Shown here piece by piece: positions 17,866 to 27,049 of a stretch of 64,000 nt of DNA. The position numbers were made by a program, and so were the translations under genes. Under the pieces are notes generated by a model that saw only the letters and a list, made by a program, of their open reading frames with translations, did no database searches and was not told the DNA's origin. The stretch is from positions 62,001 through 126,000 of the forward strand of contig CACWFY010000001.1 of NCBI GenBank assembly GCA_902760345.1, written 5' to 3'. This DNA comes from an uncultured Bacteroidales bacterium (lineage in GTDB: Bacteria; Bacteroidota; Bacteroidia; Bacteroidales; Bacteroidaceae). The number at the start of each line of letters is the position of its first letter. The stretch's first letter is position 1.

Positions 17866-18717
17866 ATGACAAACTGGTACGATAAATACATGACCGTTTA
17901 CGGCAAGCCCTTTGCGGAGGTGCCGGAAGAAGTGATAAAAGGTACGCGCGAACGGCTGGCACGTCTGCAGAGTGCAGAACCATTGGCCAGTATCGTGGTG
18001 ATAGCCTATAACGAGGAGACACACCTGCAGGCTTGTCTGTGGGCTATCAGCGAGATACAATGTAAGTATCCCGTCGAGATTATCGGTGTCGACAACGATT
18101 CGAAGGATCGTACGGCCGAGATCTATGAACGCTCGGGCATACCTTTTTATACGGAGTACCAGCACTCTTGCGGCTATGCGCGTCGTTGTGGCTTGCAGCA
18201 TGCCAAAGGGCGTTTTTATTTTGATGTGGATAGTGATACACTCTATCCGCCTCAGTACTATGAACTGATGCTCGAACAGTTGCTGAAACCAGGTGTCAGC
18301 TGTGTGTCGGCAACGTGGAGCTATTTTCCTGATGAGCATCACTCAAAACTGAGTCTGCGCCTATTTGAGATGTCGCGCGACCTCTTCCTGTGGATTCAGC
18401 ATTTTAAGCGTCCTGAGCTCAGCGTTCGTGGTTTGGTTTTTGCCTACAATGCCGACTACGGTCGTCAGGAACCTTATCGTGTAGACATCATTCGTGGCGA
18501 GGATGGCTCTATGGCGCTGAACCTGAAAAAGTACGGCAGAATCGTCTTTGTGCGTGATCGTCGTTGCCGTGCTATCACGGGTTATGGCACCATTGGCCAG
18601 CAGTCCATATGGCAGAGCTTTGTCAATCATGTGCGCATACAACTGAAGGATATCACGCGCATTTTCTATTCAACCGACCATTACGAAGATAGCGAGGACA
18701 ACAAGGTTAAATCCTGA
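17866..18717 (+). CDS. Glycosyltransferase family 2
   Basis: 283 residues. GT-A fold with a 35-residue N-terminal extension before SIVVIAYNEETHLQACLWA. VDNDSKDRT and the DXD-like FYFDVDSDTLY bind nucleotide-sugar and metal, and RGEDGSMALNLKKYG supplies the likely catalytic acid. It is the last gene of the rightward island, 13 bp after the preceding GT4, and overlaps the convergent S8 protease by 11 bp at the 3' end. It probably adds one sugar to the surface glycan; the linkage is unknown. Confidence 0.9.
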   Translation: MTNWYDKYMTVYGKPFAEVPEEVIKGTRERLARLQSAEPLASIVVIAYNEETHLQACLWAISEIQCKYPVEIIGVDNDSKDRTAEIYERSGIPFYTEYQHSCGYARRCGLQHAKGRFYFDVDSDTLYPPQYYELMLEQLLKPGVSCVSATWSYFPDEHHSKLSLRLFEMSRDLFLWIQHFKRPELSVRGLVFAYNADYGRQEPYRVDIIRGEDGSMALNLKKYGRIVFVRDRRCRAITGYGTIGQQSIWQSFVNHVRIQLKDITRIFYSTDHYEDSEDNKVKS

Positions 18718-20872
18718 TAAGGACCGAGCCATTGGCCGTTTGAACGACATAGACGCCTCGGCTCAAAGCGGGTAGGGGCAGCGTTGTATGTGTCTGGATG
18801 ACTGGGAGCGTTGTCTGGTATTTCACCGCACCATTGGTACTGTAGATGGTGAAGCTGAAAGGTGCCTCGGGCAACTGGTCGAACAACAGGTGCAGTTGTC
18901 CGCCTTCTGCCCAGATGCTGACATCTTTTGCCTGTGTCTGGCTGATTTCCTTGATTCCCGTGATGCCAAGTACGTCGAGCAATCCTCGGTAGGCGTCAAT
19001 CTCGCCATAGCCGTAGCGGTTGTTGGGGTAGGTGAGTGTCGGCTCCGGATGTTGGCAGGTACGGCTCAGTACACCCATGATGTCGTCGCGCGTCAGCAAC
19101 GGGTTGGCCTCCAGCCATAACGCAATCGTGGCTGCAACTATAGGTGTCGACATCGATGTGCCGCTATCCACTCGCCAGGGATACTGTCGGCCGTTAAACT
19201 CGGAAAAGCCTATGCAGCCTCCTGTCGCTGTGGGATGGTGTTCCATGTAGACGCTGTTGTGACTTCCGTTGACGTTGGTGCCAGGTGCCGTCACGTCGGG
19301 CTTGTTGATTCCGTTCATGGCGGGACCTGTCGACGAGTAGGTGGCCCACAGGCCTTGTTCGCCACCATAGCTGTTCTGGTGGTACTTGCCGTCGATATCT
19401 CTTCTGTACATGCGGTGCGTTGTCGCTCCTACACAGATGACTGATGGGAAGCAGCCTGGTGCCAGGATGTTGTGTCCTTTGGTCGCTGCATTCCAACGTT
19501 TGTCGGTATCACGATTGGCAAGCTTGGCCGACGAACTGCCGAAGATTTCCACACGACTGTCCTGCCCCTCTGCTACCAAGGCGATGTGTGGCAATTGCCT
19601 TAGTTCTCTGTTGGCAGTCATTTCCAACAGATACATCGTGATACCCTCTTCGAACTCCGAGGCATATTTGCTGACGCTGACGGCGCATGTGTCCTCATTG
19701 ATAAACAAAGTGTCAACGAGTGACTTCTCCAACCGCTCGTCATCCGAGGCTATGCGAAGCGTCTGGGTGACTGTCGAGCCGTCACCATAGGCATAGAGCA
19801 CGATATTGATGTATCCGTTTGCTTTTAACATATAGCGTGCCGCTTTCTTGTTGGCGTCGATGAAGGCCCCTGCCGCAGCTACTCCCTCAGGCTTCTCGGC
19901 ATACGTAGTATACAGGCTCTCGTTGCCTGCTGAGGCCACAATGATACGGCCTGGTCCCGTCAGTCGTTCCAGAAACTCACTGAACAGTCGGTCTTCCTCG
20001 TCCAGATAGGGCGTGTAGCCTTCGCTGAACGATGCCACACAGGGCTTGCCCTGCTGGTCGGCATAGTCGAAGAGATATTTGAATCCCAGCGCGTCTGTTG
20101 CCGACGTATATTTGTAGTAGTCTTTCGGGTTGATGTAGATGGTGTCGTTGGTCACCGCATTGGCCACCAGACAGATGTCGCTGTCGAAGGCCACCCCGCG
20201 ATAGGGCGTGTCGTAACCGCTGCCTGCGGCAATGCCCAGCGTGTGGGTACCATGACACTCGGTCGGACTGTCTGTGGCGCAGCGTTGTGCGAGTATGGCG
20301 TCAGTCCCCACGAAGTCGCGACCTACGGGAAAAGCACTGCCAATGGTGTCTGGCGACAGCTGGTCCCAGAAAGCACTAATGCGACAATGTTGTGTCGCCG
20401 TGTCGTAGAAGTTCGGGTGTGTCAGGTCGAAGCCTATATCCATCAGTCCCACGACCACTCCGCGACCTGTAAAGGCGGCATGCTGTGGCGTCGACTCCCA
20501 TACGGGAAGCAGGTCAATCACCTTAGGCACCGTGTCCATCAGTGTGTGGGCCGGTTGGCTGGCCTCGATACGACTGATAGCCGGATGCTGGGCGAGTACC
20601 TCGACCTGCGACAGCGGGATGGTGGCAATGCTGATATCACCCAGTCGGGCGTATGTCGTACAGCCATAGTCGCTCAGTACTGCCTCGTCGTTAGTTTCGA
20701 CGAAAGCTGTCAGGTAGCGTGGTGCCGCTGCTGCTCTCCGTTGACTCTGCTGCGTGCTTACAGCCTGCCGTACCCATGCCGACAGTTTGCGGCTTTGCGC
20801 TGTGGCATTGAGTGCAAGCAATAGGAGCAGGGTGGCTATTGCCCATGTGCTTATCTGTGTCTTTGGTCTCAT
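18707..20872 (-). CDS. Secreted S8 (subtilisin-like) serine protease with type IX sorting tail
   Basis: 721 residues. A signal peptide (IATLLLLLALNATAQ) and an N-terminal prodomain-like region are followed by the S8 domain with all three catalytic segments: Asp in VVVGLMDIGFDLTHPNF, His in ECHGTHTLGIAAGSG and Ser in GTSMSTPIVAATIAL. The oxyanion-hole Asn lies in VASAGNES. The last 75 residues form a beta-sandwich ending RGVYVVQTANGSVLIRI, like type IX secretion sorting domains, so it is probably exported and surface-bound. A roughly 200-residue insert between the His and Ser segments is typical of Bacteroidota homologs. It is monocistronic. Confidence 0.92.
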   Translation of the reverse strand: MRPKTQISTWAIATLLLLLALNATAQSRKLSAWVRQAVSTQQSQRRAAAAPRYLTAFVETNDEAVLSDYGCTTYARLGDISIATIPLSQVEVLAQHPAISRIEASQPAHTLMDTVPKVIDLLPVWESTPQHAAFTGRGVVVGLMDIGFDLTHPNFYDTATQHCRISAFWDQLSPDTIGSAFPVGRDFVGTDAILAQRCATDSPTECHGTHTLGIAAGSGYDTPYRGVAFDSDICLVANAVTNDTIYINPKDYYKYTSATDALGFKYLFDYADQQGKPCVASFSEGYTPYLDEEDRLFSEFLERLTGPGRIIVASAGNESLYTTYAEKPEGVAAAGAFIDANKKAARYMLKANGYINIVLYAYGDGSTVTQTLRIASDDERLEKSLVDTLFINEDTCAVSVSKYASEFEEGITMYLLEMTANRELRQLPHIALVAEGQDSRVEIFGSSSAKLANRDTDKRWNAATKGHNILAPGCFPSVICVGATTHRMYRRDIDGKYHQNSYGGEQGLWATYSSTGPAMNGINKPDVTAPGTNVNGSHNSVYMEHHPTATGGCIGFSEFNGRQYPWRVDSGTSMSTPIVAATIALWLEANPLLTRDDIMGVLSRTCQHPEPTLTYPNNRYGYGEIDAYRGLLDVLGITGIKEISQTQAKDVSIWAEGGQLHLLFDQLPEAPFSFTIYSTNGAVKYQTTLPVIQTHTTLPLPALSRGVYVVQTANGSVLIRI

Positions 20873-20894
20873 AGCTATGTCGTAAGCTTCGCTG

Positions 20895-20902
20895 CAAAGT
20901 TA
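20895..20902 (-). promoter_or_regulatory. Promoter -7 box of the S8 protease gene
   Basis: The reverse strand reads TAACTTTG, matching TAnnTTTG, 23 nt before the ATG. Confidence 0.7.
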
Positions 20903-20948
20903 CAAAATTAGTGAGAGAAAAGAGAAAGACGTGATAAAAAAATGGTTT

Positions 20949-20984
20949 AGATATTGCGTAATTGGCGTAATATCTGTATCTTTG
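20949..20984 (+). promoter_or_regulatory. GH115 promoter with inverted repeat abutting it
   Basis: TATCTTTG at 20977-20984 matches TAnnTTTG, 36 nt before the GH115 ATG. Immediately upstream AGATATT (20949) and AATATCT (20969) form a perfect 7-bp inverted repeat with 13 bp between, covering the -33 region. This would suit an operator for a sugar-responsive regulator (inference). Confidence 0.55.
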
Positions 20985-21019
20985 TAACCCAAATCGACGA
21001 TAAATAAATTATAAGAACT

Positions 21020-23536
21020 ATGATACGTAAAACAATTGCAGTACTTTTCGCCTTCTTTGCAGTTTACAATGGAGCGCTTGCTACAGAAACATTTATCACT
21101 TTCACTCCCCAGAGCGAGACGCTGTCGCTGAAGGATGCCACCATTGGCTATAGTGAACAGGAATACGAAGGGGTGAAGATGGCCATTCAGAATCTTCGTG
21201 AGGACATGTGGCATGTGCTCGGCACCATTCCTGCCGAATCGAAGGATGTTCCCACCATCTTGATTGGAACCTTGGGCAAGAACAAAGAGATAGACAAACT
21301 GAAGCTGACCGACCTGAAAGGGAAGCGTGAGAAATATATCATCACCACCGTAGACCAACAGCTGGTTATTGCCGGTAGCGACAAGCGCGGTACCATCTAT
21401 GGCATCTACGAGTTGAGCCGTCAGTTAGGCGTGTCACCTTGGTATTGGTGGGCTGATGCTCCTATTGCGCAACACGACAATGCTTATGTCATCAAAGGTT
21501 CCTATACCGATGGTGAACCTGCTGTTGAGTTTCGTGGCATCTTCCTCAACGACGAGGCTCCCTGCCTCACTACTTGGGTAAAAAACACCTTCGGTACCGA
21601 ATATGGTGGTCGTGCGTTTTATGCTAAAGTCTTTGAACTGATTCTTCGTCTGAAGGGCAATATGATGTGGCCCGCCATGTGGGGATGGGCGTTCTATGCT
21701 GATGATCCAGAGAACGGCCGCCTGGCCGACCGTATGGGTGTGATGATGGGTACCTCCCACCACGAGCCAATGGCCCGCAACCATCAGGAGTATGCCCGCC
21801 ACCGCCAGAAGTGGGGCGCCTGGAACTACCAGACCAATCAGGAAAAACTCGACCAATTCTTCCGTGAGGGTATCGAGCGTATGAAGGGTACTGAGGACAT
21901 CGTGACCATCGGCATGCGTGGCGATGGCGACGAAGCCATGAGCGACAAGGCCGACACCAAGCTGATGGAGCGTATCATCAACAACCAGCGCCGTATTATC
22001 AAGGAAGTGACGGGCAAGCCTGCCGAGAAAACCACTCAGGTATGGGCACTGTATAAAGAGGTACAGGACTACTATGATGCCGGCCTTAAGGTGCCCGACG
22101 ACGTGATGATTCTCATCAGCGACGACAACTGGGGCGATATCCGTCGTGTACCCATCAACGAGAAAGAGCGTAGCCGCAAGGGCGGCTGGGGTATCTATTA
22201 TCACGTGGACTATGTGGGTGCTCCACGTAACTCCAAGTGGCTCAACGTTACGCAGACGCAGCAGATGTTCGAACAACTGTCGCTGGCCTACGACTTCGGC
22301 ATCCGGCGCATGTGGATTCTGAATGTTGGCGATCTGAAGCCGATGGAGTATCCCATCCAGCTCTTTATGGATATGGCTTGGCATCCGAAGGAATATACCC
22401 AACAGACTGTTACCGACCATACCCGTCGCTTCTTCGCTTCTGCTCTTGGTCAATCTTCAATCGCAGATGAAGCTGCCGATATCTACAACCGCAACTGCCA
22501 GTATATGGCTCGCGTCACCCCAGAGATGCTCGACGCTGAAACCTATAATATCGAGACGGGTGAATGGCGCCAGGTGGCCGACGACTATCAGCGCTTGGAA
22601 CTACGTGCTTTGCGACTCTATGAACAGATTCCTGCCAATGCACGTGATTTCTATCGCCAGTTGGTGCTCTTCCCTGTGCAGGCCATGGCCAACCTCTACG
22701 ATATGTACTATGCACAAGCCATGAACCACCGTCTGGCTAAGGCGGGTAGCCCTGATGCCAACGTGTGGGCCGATCGTGTGGCACAATGTTTCCGTCGCGA
22801 CTCGCTGCTCTGTGCTGCCTACAACACCGATATTGCCGGTGGCAAATGGAATGGTATGATGATTCAGAAACATATTGGATACCGCTCCTGGAACGACAAC
22901 TTCCGCGCAGATATGCTTCCCGCTACCACCACCGTTCCCGCTGGTTCTTCGACTAAAGATCGAAGTGTGGCGTTGCAATCTCCAGTGGGCTACACCTTCC
23001 AGCCCAGCAACGGCTATGTCTCGATGGAGGCCGAACACTACTATCGTGCCGAGGCTTCGCAGGGTACCCAGTGGAGCGTCTATCCCTATTATGGTCGCAC
23101 ACGTAGTGCTGTGGCTCTGACGCCCTACACACAGCCTGTCGGCAATGCTTCGCTGACCTATCGTTTCGCCCTGCCTGAAGGCACCCAGCAGGTCAAGGTG
23201 CGCATCATCGTCAAGTCAACCCTTGACTTCCTGAATGTTGGCGGTCACGAGTGTCTGGTGAGCCTCGATGGTGGACAGCCTGAGACCATCAACTTCAACA
23301 AGACCCTTCTCGACAAGCAACCCTATATGTACTCTGTGTTCTATCCGACGATAGCCCGTCGCGTTATCGAGAAGGAAGTAACGTTGCCTGTCGGTAAGGA
23401 TGGCATTCACGAGCTGACGCTGCGTCCGCAGCATCCAGGTCTGGTCTTTGAGAAGATCGTTGTTGACTTTGGTGGCTACAAACCCTCCTACCTGTTTATG
23501 AACGAGTCGGACTATTCTGCCGCTGGCATGAAATAG
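21020..23536 (+). CDS. Glycoside hydrolase family 115 (xylan alpha-1,2-glucuronidase type)
   Basis: 838 residues, normal for GH115. It has a signal peptide (IAVLFAFFAVYNGALA) and an N-terminal alpha/beta domain with KRGTIYGIYELSRQLGVSPW. The central TIM-barrel-like region includes LRLKGNMMWPAMWGWAF, IGMRGDGDEAMSD and YYHVDYVGAPRNSKWLN. The C-terminal GH115 domain begins around YVSMEAEHYYRAEA. Family members remove (4-O-methyl-)glucuronic acid from xylan side chains and are periplasmic or surface-exposed. It faces the convergent GH127/GH146 gene, so the pair suits debranching of arabinoglucuronoxylan or a related glycan. No SusC/SusD pair is visible. Confidence 0.93.
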   Translation: MIRKTIAVLFAFFAVYNGALATETFITFTPQSETLSLKDATIGYSEQEYEGVKMAIQNLREDMWHVLGTIPAESKDVPTILIGTLGKNKEIDKLKLTDLKGKREKYIITTVDQQLVIAGSDKRGTIYGIYELSRQLGVSPWYWWADAPIAQHDNAYVIKGSYTDGEPAVEFRGIFLNDEAPCLTTWVKNTFGTEYGGRAFYAKVFELILRLKGNMMWPAMWGWAFYADDPENGRLADRMGVMMGTSHHEPMARNHQEYARHRQKWGAWNYQTNQEKLDQFFREGIERMKGTEDIVTIGMRGDGDEAMSDKADTKLMERIINNQRRIIKEVTGKPAEKTTQVWALYKEVQDYYDAGLKVPDDVMILISDDNWGDIRRVPINEKERSRKGGWGIYYHVDYVGAPRNSKWLNVTQTQQMFEQLSLAYDFGIRRMWILNVGDLKPMEYPIQLFMDMAWHPKEYTQQTVTDHTRRFFASALGQSSIADEAADIYNRNCQYMARVTPEMLDAETYNIETGEWRQVADDYQRLELRALRLYEQIPANARDFYRQLVLFPVQAMANLYDMYYAQAMNHRLAKAGSPDANVWADRVAQCFRRDSLLCAAYNTDIAGGKWNGMMIQKHIGYRSWNDNFRADMLPATTTVPAGSSTKDRSVALQSPVGYTFQPSNGYVSMEAEHYYRAEASQGTQWSVYPYYGRTRSAVALTPYTQPVGNASLTYRFALPEGTQQVKVRIIVKSTLDFLNVGGHECLVSLDGGQPETINFNKTLLDKQPYMYSVFYPTIARRVIEKEVTLPVGKDGIHELTLRPQHPGLVFEKIVVDFGGYKPSYLFMNESDYSAAGMK

Positions 23537-23544
23537 TCCGACTC
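23504..23544 (+). other. Stem-loop spanning the GH115 stop codon
   Basis: GAGTCGGACTATT and AATAGTCCGACTC are perfect 13-bp inverted arms with a 15-nt loop; the TAG stop lies in the right arm. There is no T run afterwards, so it is not a classic terminator. It may stabilise the mRNA 3' end or pause RNA polymerase between the two convergent genes. Confidence 0.7.
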
Positions 23545-23574
23545 CTATTCAGGGTCTCCTGATAAAGCGACCGT

Positions 23575-25947
23575 TCATCGTTTGATGAGTCTCACGCCGT
23601 AGATCTCGCCAATCTGCTTGCCAGGCTTGGCCACGAATTTCACGCGGACCTGCTTCTTGCCTTTCAGCAGTTCGGCAGGGATGTCGTAGGTCTCATAGAC
23701 AAACTTGGAGATGCGGTATTTGCCAGTGTTGTTGACCGACGTCACCAGCTGGTCGTCGACGAGAATGTCGAACTCGTGGCTCTTCCATTCGCCTACACCC
23801 CAGTACTGCAGGCGCAGGGCGAGGTCGGTATTGCCGACGGTTTGCATCAGATAGCTGAAGTAGTTGCCGTTGCGGGCATCACGGAAGAAGACGTCATTGG
23901 TATTGCCTGTAAACGAGTGGTCGGTTTCCATAAAGTGGTCGCTCTCAGGCTGTTGCTCGCCCGGCTGTACCTTGTCGGTGGTGCGGGCTTCCAGCTCCTG
24001 TCGCTCCTGCTCCTGCTTGGCCAGATTGTCGAGATAGCCCTGATAGTTGTCTTCCGACAGCGCCAGCCAGTACATCATGTAACGGCTGTCGTGCAGTTCG
24101 AAGAACGGCATCAGCTCGTTACGAATCTCATTGACCATCTTGGTCGTCAGCGTGAAGTGCAACGGCTTGCCAGCCACAGGCTGCAACTGGTTGGCAATGC
24201 TCTCGATATCGTTGTTGATTAAGATGGGTGCCTGGTCGATGGGCAGCTTCTTGCCCACGGCCAACTGTCCGAAGCGGCTGTCGTCGGCTATCAGCATGGC
24301 GAGGTCTTCCGTACCCGTCTTCATGGCCAGCATGATGGGCCCGTGCATCAGGGCGACATACTGCGTGAGGTTAGGCAGATATTTTACGCTGTTGTGCATG
24401 GGGAAGGACACTTCCACCACGTCGCCCTTCTTCCATTGGCGGTCGATGGTGACATAGCTTGACGGACCAGTAATGATGCTGACGGGCTGGCCGTTCACCT
24501 TTACCGAGAACTGGCCTGGGCTGACCCAACCCGGATAGCGCACCTGTAGGGCAAACTTACCCTTTCCCTTAGTGATGGTGATTTTACTTGTCTCAGCATA
24601 GGGGAATGCCGTTTCCTGCTTCAGCGTGAGGCCCTTCTCGCGCCAGTTCAGCTCAGAGCTGACGAAGAGGTTCACAAACAGGGCGTCGCCCACGTGGGTA
24701 TAGATGAACTGTCCGTACTTGCCGTGATTCTCCATTCCCGTTCCCACGCAGCACCACATAGCTTCGTTGGGTGCCGAGTAGTTACGGTAGTGGCGTGGGC
24801 GGGCTGAGGTGAAATACACGTAGCCGCCGTGCTCAGGATGCTGCGACGAGAGGATGTGGTTGAACGTTGCCAACTCGTAGTAGTCGGCATAGCGGGCCTC
24901 CGGATTGCGGCGGTGCAGGTCCTCGGTCAGCTTAAGCATATTATTGGTGTTGCAGGTCTCAGGACCGTCGATGTCCTGCACAAAGTCCTGACAAGCCTCG
25001 CGGCTGGGGAAGTGTTCACGGCGCGAGTTGCCACCAAAGGCCAGCGAGCGTTCGCCCGTCACGATATCCCAGAAGAAAGCACCGGCATTGTGGTATGCCT
25101 CGTCGCCAGCCAGTTCGGCTATGCGCTCAAAGCCTATCACCTTCGGCACCTGCGTGTTGGCGTGCATGTTGTCCAGACAGTCGCGACGCTGCGACAGCGG
25201 GGTCAGCAGCCGGCGGTGCGAGAAACGCTTGGCTGCGTCGAGGTACTTTCTCTCACCCGTCATCGCGTAAGCATCGGCCAGCACCTCGTTCATGCCGCCA
25301 TGCTCGGTGTCGAGGGCATGTTCCACCTGTGCGTCCGTGAGCTCTGCCGTCAGGTCGATGGCCCAGTCGCAGAAGCCTAAGAACAGCTGTCTGGCCTGCT
25401 CGTTGCCGCAGTAGAGCCATGCGTCGCGCAGGCCGGCATACATCTTGTGGATATTATAGAAAGGTACCCACGCACCATAGTACGCGCCGAAGTTGCCCTT
25501 TTTGAAACCGCCCCATACACGGTCGCTGCCAGGCACGCCGCCCACGTAGCCCTTACCCCAGTCGGGGTGGTTCTTCGCATTGGCGTCGGCACAGCGTTGC
25601 AACTCGCTGATGAAGTAGTTCATGCGCTCTTCACACTCTTTGCTGCCCGTAGCAGCATTGATGGCCATCGCCGTCAGATAGTGGCCACCCACGTGTCCGT
25701 CCAGTCCGTCCCAGTTGCGATACGACTGCCCCTTCGGTGTCAGCCCGGCCTCCTTCAGATACGGTGCCAGTAGGCGGTCGCAGTCGTACTGCAGCAGCGT
25801 CTTGATGTTCAGGTCGCGTGCCCGCTTCAGCGGACCGTCCAACAGCGTTACATCGCCGAGGGGAAACTCGTCGGCATACAACTTCTCTTGTGCGTGACCA
25901 GCCACCACAGCGGCCGTCATCAGCATGGTTACCAGTGTTCTCTTCAT
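23575..25947 (-). CDS. Beta-L-arabinofuranosidase, GH127/GH146 type (DUF1680)
   Basis: 790 residues. A signal peptide (MKRTLVTMLMTAAVVAGHAQ) is followed by the (alpha/alpha)6 barrel of DUF1680: VTLLDGPLKRARDLN, GHVGGHYLTAMAINA and DTEHGGMNEVLADAYAMTGE. The zinc-thiolate catalytic segment AMWCCVGTGMENHGKYG has the paired cysteines expected for GH127/GH146. A beta-sandwich domain and a C-terminal galactose-binding-like region (after about residue 680) follow. It should release beta-L-arabinofuranose from plant glycans in the periplasm. The length and accessory domains favour GH146 over the shorter GH127 enzymes, but sequence reading alone cannot decide. It is monocistronic with its own promoter. 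Confidence 0.9.
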   Translation of the reverse strand: MKRTLVTMLMTAAVVAGHAQEKLYADEFPLGDVTLLDGPLKRARDLNIKTLLQYDCDRLLAPYLKEAGLTPKGQSYRNWDGLDGHVGGHYLTAMAINAATGSKECEERMNYFISELQRCADANAKNHPDWGKGYVGGVPGSDRVWGGFKKGNFGAYYGAWVPFYNIHKMYAGLRDAWLYCGNEQARQLFLGFCDWAIDLTAELTDAQVEHALDTEHGGMNEVLADAYAMTGERKYLDAAKRFSHRRLLTPLSQRRDCLDNMHANTQVPKVIGFERIAELAGDEAYHNAGAFFWDIVTGERSLAFGGNSRREHFPSREACQDFVQDIDGPETCNTNNMLKLTEDLHRRNPEARYADYYELATFNHILSSQHPEHGGYVYFTSARPRHYRNYSAPNEAMWCCVGTGMENHGKYGQFIYTHVGDALFVNLFVSSELNWREKGLTLKQETAFPYAETSKITITKGKGKFALQVRYPGWVSPGQFSVKVNGQPVSIITGPSSYVTIDRQWKKGDVVEVSFPMHNSVKYLPNLTQYVALMHGPIMLAMKTGTEDLAMLIADDSRFGQLAVGKKLPIDQAPILINNDIESIANQLQPVAGKPLHFTLTTKMVNEIRNELMPFFELHDSRYMMYWLALSEDNYQGYLDNLAKQEQERQELEARTTDKVQPGEQQPESDHFMETDHSFTGNTNDVFFRDARNGNYFSYLMQTVGNTDLALRLQYWGVGEWKSHEFDILVDDQLVTSVNNTGKYRISKFVYETYDIPAELLKGKKQVRVKFVAKPGKQIGEIYGVRLIKR

Positions 25948-26001
25948 ATACTCTTATTTTATTTTAGGCAATGTGAAAATGAATAGTTGATATTTCGAGT
26001 G

Positions 26002-26009
26002 CAAAGATA
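26002..26009 (-). promoter_or_regulatory. Promoter -7 box of the GH127/GH146 gene
   Basis: The reverse strand reads TATCTTTG, matching TAnnTTTG, about 55 nt before the ATG. Confidence 0.7.
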
Positions 26010-26078
26010 ACACTTTTTTTTCATTTTTCCACCATATCGCGATATATTTCCGAAAAAAGAGGGCGTGACATAAGAAGG

Positions 26079-26513
26079 TTACCACAGGAAATCTTCTTGC
26101 CAACCGTCATATTGTATGTCGCCCGTCCATCCTTCCTCTTGGCAGATTCGGGCTATCTGCTGTTGCTGTTCAGGAGGAATGGGACGCTCGCCATTACGAT
26201 ATTGGTAGAAGCGGGTGCGCGTGAAAAGGTTGATGAGGCGCTGCTTGATGTTTTTGGCCACTGCATAAGGAATGTCGTCAAAGAGGTGCATGAAACCGAC
26301 GGCGTACTGCACCTTAACATTCTGACGGTAGTACTTGCACTCTCCGGCCCTGACGTCAGGGTTCATGGGGTTGATGGTGGTCAATGCGTAGTCCTCGACG
26401 CCACTATGCTGGCCTGTCAGCCAGTGCAGACAGGTCTCATGGCGTGGGCACTCGTTGACGAAGCACTGCAGGTAGTGGAGCGACTGTTGGCGGAATCTTT
26501 CTTCGATGGTCAT
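26079..26513 (-). CDS. DUF6078 family protein
   Basis: 144 residues. The Cys/His-rich start (YLQCFVNECPRHETCLHWLT) and a fourth Cys in GECKYYRQNV resemble the uncharacterised, Prevotella-rich DUF6078 family; the spacing suggests a possible metal site. LINLFTRTRFYQYRNGERPI reads like a winged helix or recognition segment, and PEQQQQIARICQEEGW is helical. No enzyme motif is seen. It is transcribed away from the VapE-like gene across a 595-bp intergenic region full of repeats, so it could be the DNA-binding partner of those repeats (inference). It has a promoter box 43 nt upstream. Confidence 0.75.
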   Translation of the reverse strand: MTIEERFRQQSLHYLQCFVNECPRHETCLHWLTGQHSGVEDYALTTINPMNPDVRAGECKYYRQNVKVQYAVGFMHLFDDIPYAVAKNIKQRLINLFTRTRFYQYRNGERPIPPEQQQQIARICQEEGWTGDIQYDGWQEDFLW

Positions 26514-26555
26514 AGTTCTAAAGGCTTTTTCTTATTACATGGATGTTATTTGTCG

Positions 26556-26563
26556 CAAAGATA
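26556..26563 (-). promoter_or_regulatory. Promoter -7 box of the DUF6078 gene
   Basis: The reverse strand reads TATCTTTG, matching TAnnTTTG, 43 nt before the ATG. Confidence 0.65.
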
Positions 26564-26793
26564 CGAAATAATTTTGTGATAGACAAACAATTTCTATAGA
26601 AAAGAATATAAAATATAACGTCACTTCGTCATTATCTTTGTAAGCTATTAAATATAAGGCAATTAAGTAGTGATGTTATATGGTGATGTTATAGATGATA
26701 ACGTCACTTCTTAGCTATTTCTTTTACTTTTTAGCATTAATATTAACTTAATATATTGATTAACAATGTGTTTCTAACGCAATTATTATTGCC

Positions 26794-26859
26794 AAACAAA
26801 GTGTTTTGCATAGAAAAACAAAGTATTTTATATGAGAAAACAAAGTGTTTTGCATGGTG
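26794..26859 (+). repeat. Three 22-bp iteron-like direct repeats
   Basis: AAACAAAGTGTTTTGCAT begins at 26794 and again at 26838; a diverged copy AAACAAAGTATTTTATAT begins at 26816. The spacing is exactly 22 bp each time, about two helical turns, as in plasmid iterons. An inverted half-copy (AAAACACTTT) lies at 26901-26910. Confidence 0.9.
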
Positions 26860-26880
26860 AGAAAGTATGAAACAACATGT

Positions 26881-26896
26881 TTTAGCATATGCTAAA
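26881..26896. repeat. Perfect 16-bp palindrome
   Basis: TTTAGCATATGCTAAA is its own reverse complement and lies 21 bp after the iteron-like array, a candidate dimer binding site. Confidence 0.8.
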
Positions 26897-27049
26897 CACA
26901 AAAACACTTTTCACGACACATCAAAAAAGTGACGTTATGGCACGAGAAAGTGACGTTTAATGTCACCTATTAAAATAATGATATTCAATGGAATAAATAA
27001 GAAAGTGACGAGGTGACGTTATAAAGCAGAAGTTTTTCTGAAAGATTGT

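Larger units (their letters stand above)
26614..27023. repeat. Repeat-dense intergenic region: GTGACGTTAT motifs and terminal inverted repeats
   Basis: The 595 bp between DUF6078 and the VapE-like gene hold no ORF. TATAACGTCACTTCGTCA (26614-26631) and TGACGAGGTGACGTTATA (27006-27023) are inverted repeats matching at 17 of 18 positions, 374 bp apart. Further copies of GTGAYGTTAT or close variants occur at 26670, 26683, 26929, 26950 and 27005 on the + strand and at 26698 on the - strand. The area is strongly AT-rich. Such arrangements are known from replication origins and from complex operators; which applies here is inference. Confidence 0.85.

Noticed and set aside
21434-22453. 339-codon open frame antisense to the GH115 gene
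   Set aside because: It lies wholly within a recognisable hydrolase gene and has no protein-like domain or start context.
26794-26859. Regularly spaced repeats as a CRISPR array
   Set aside because: Only 4 bp separate the 18-bp units, there is no spacer-sized interval and no cas gene nearby; iterons fit better.
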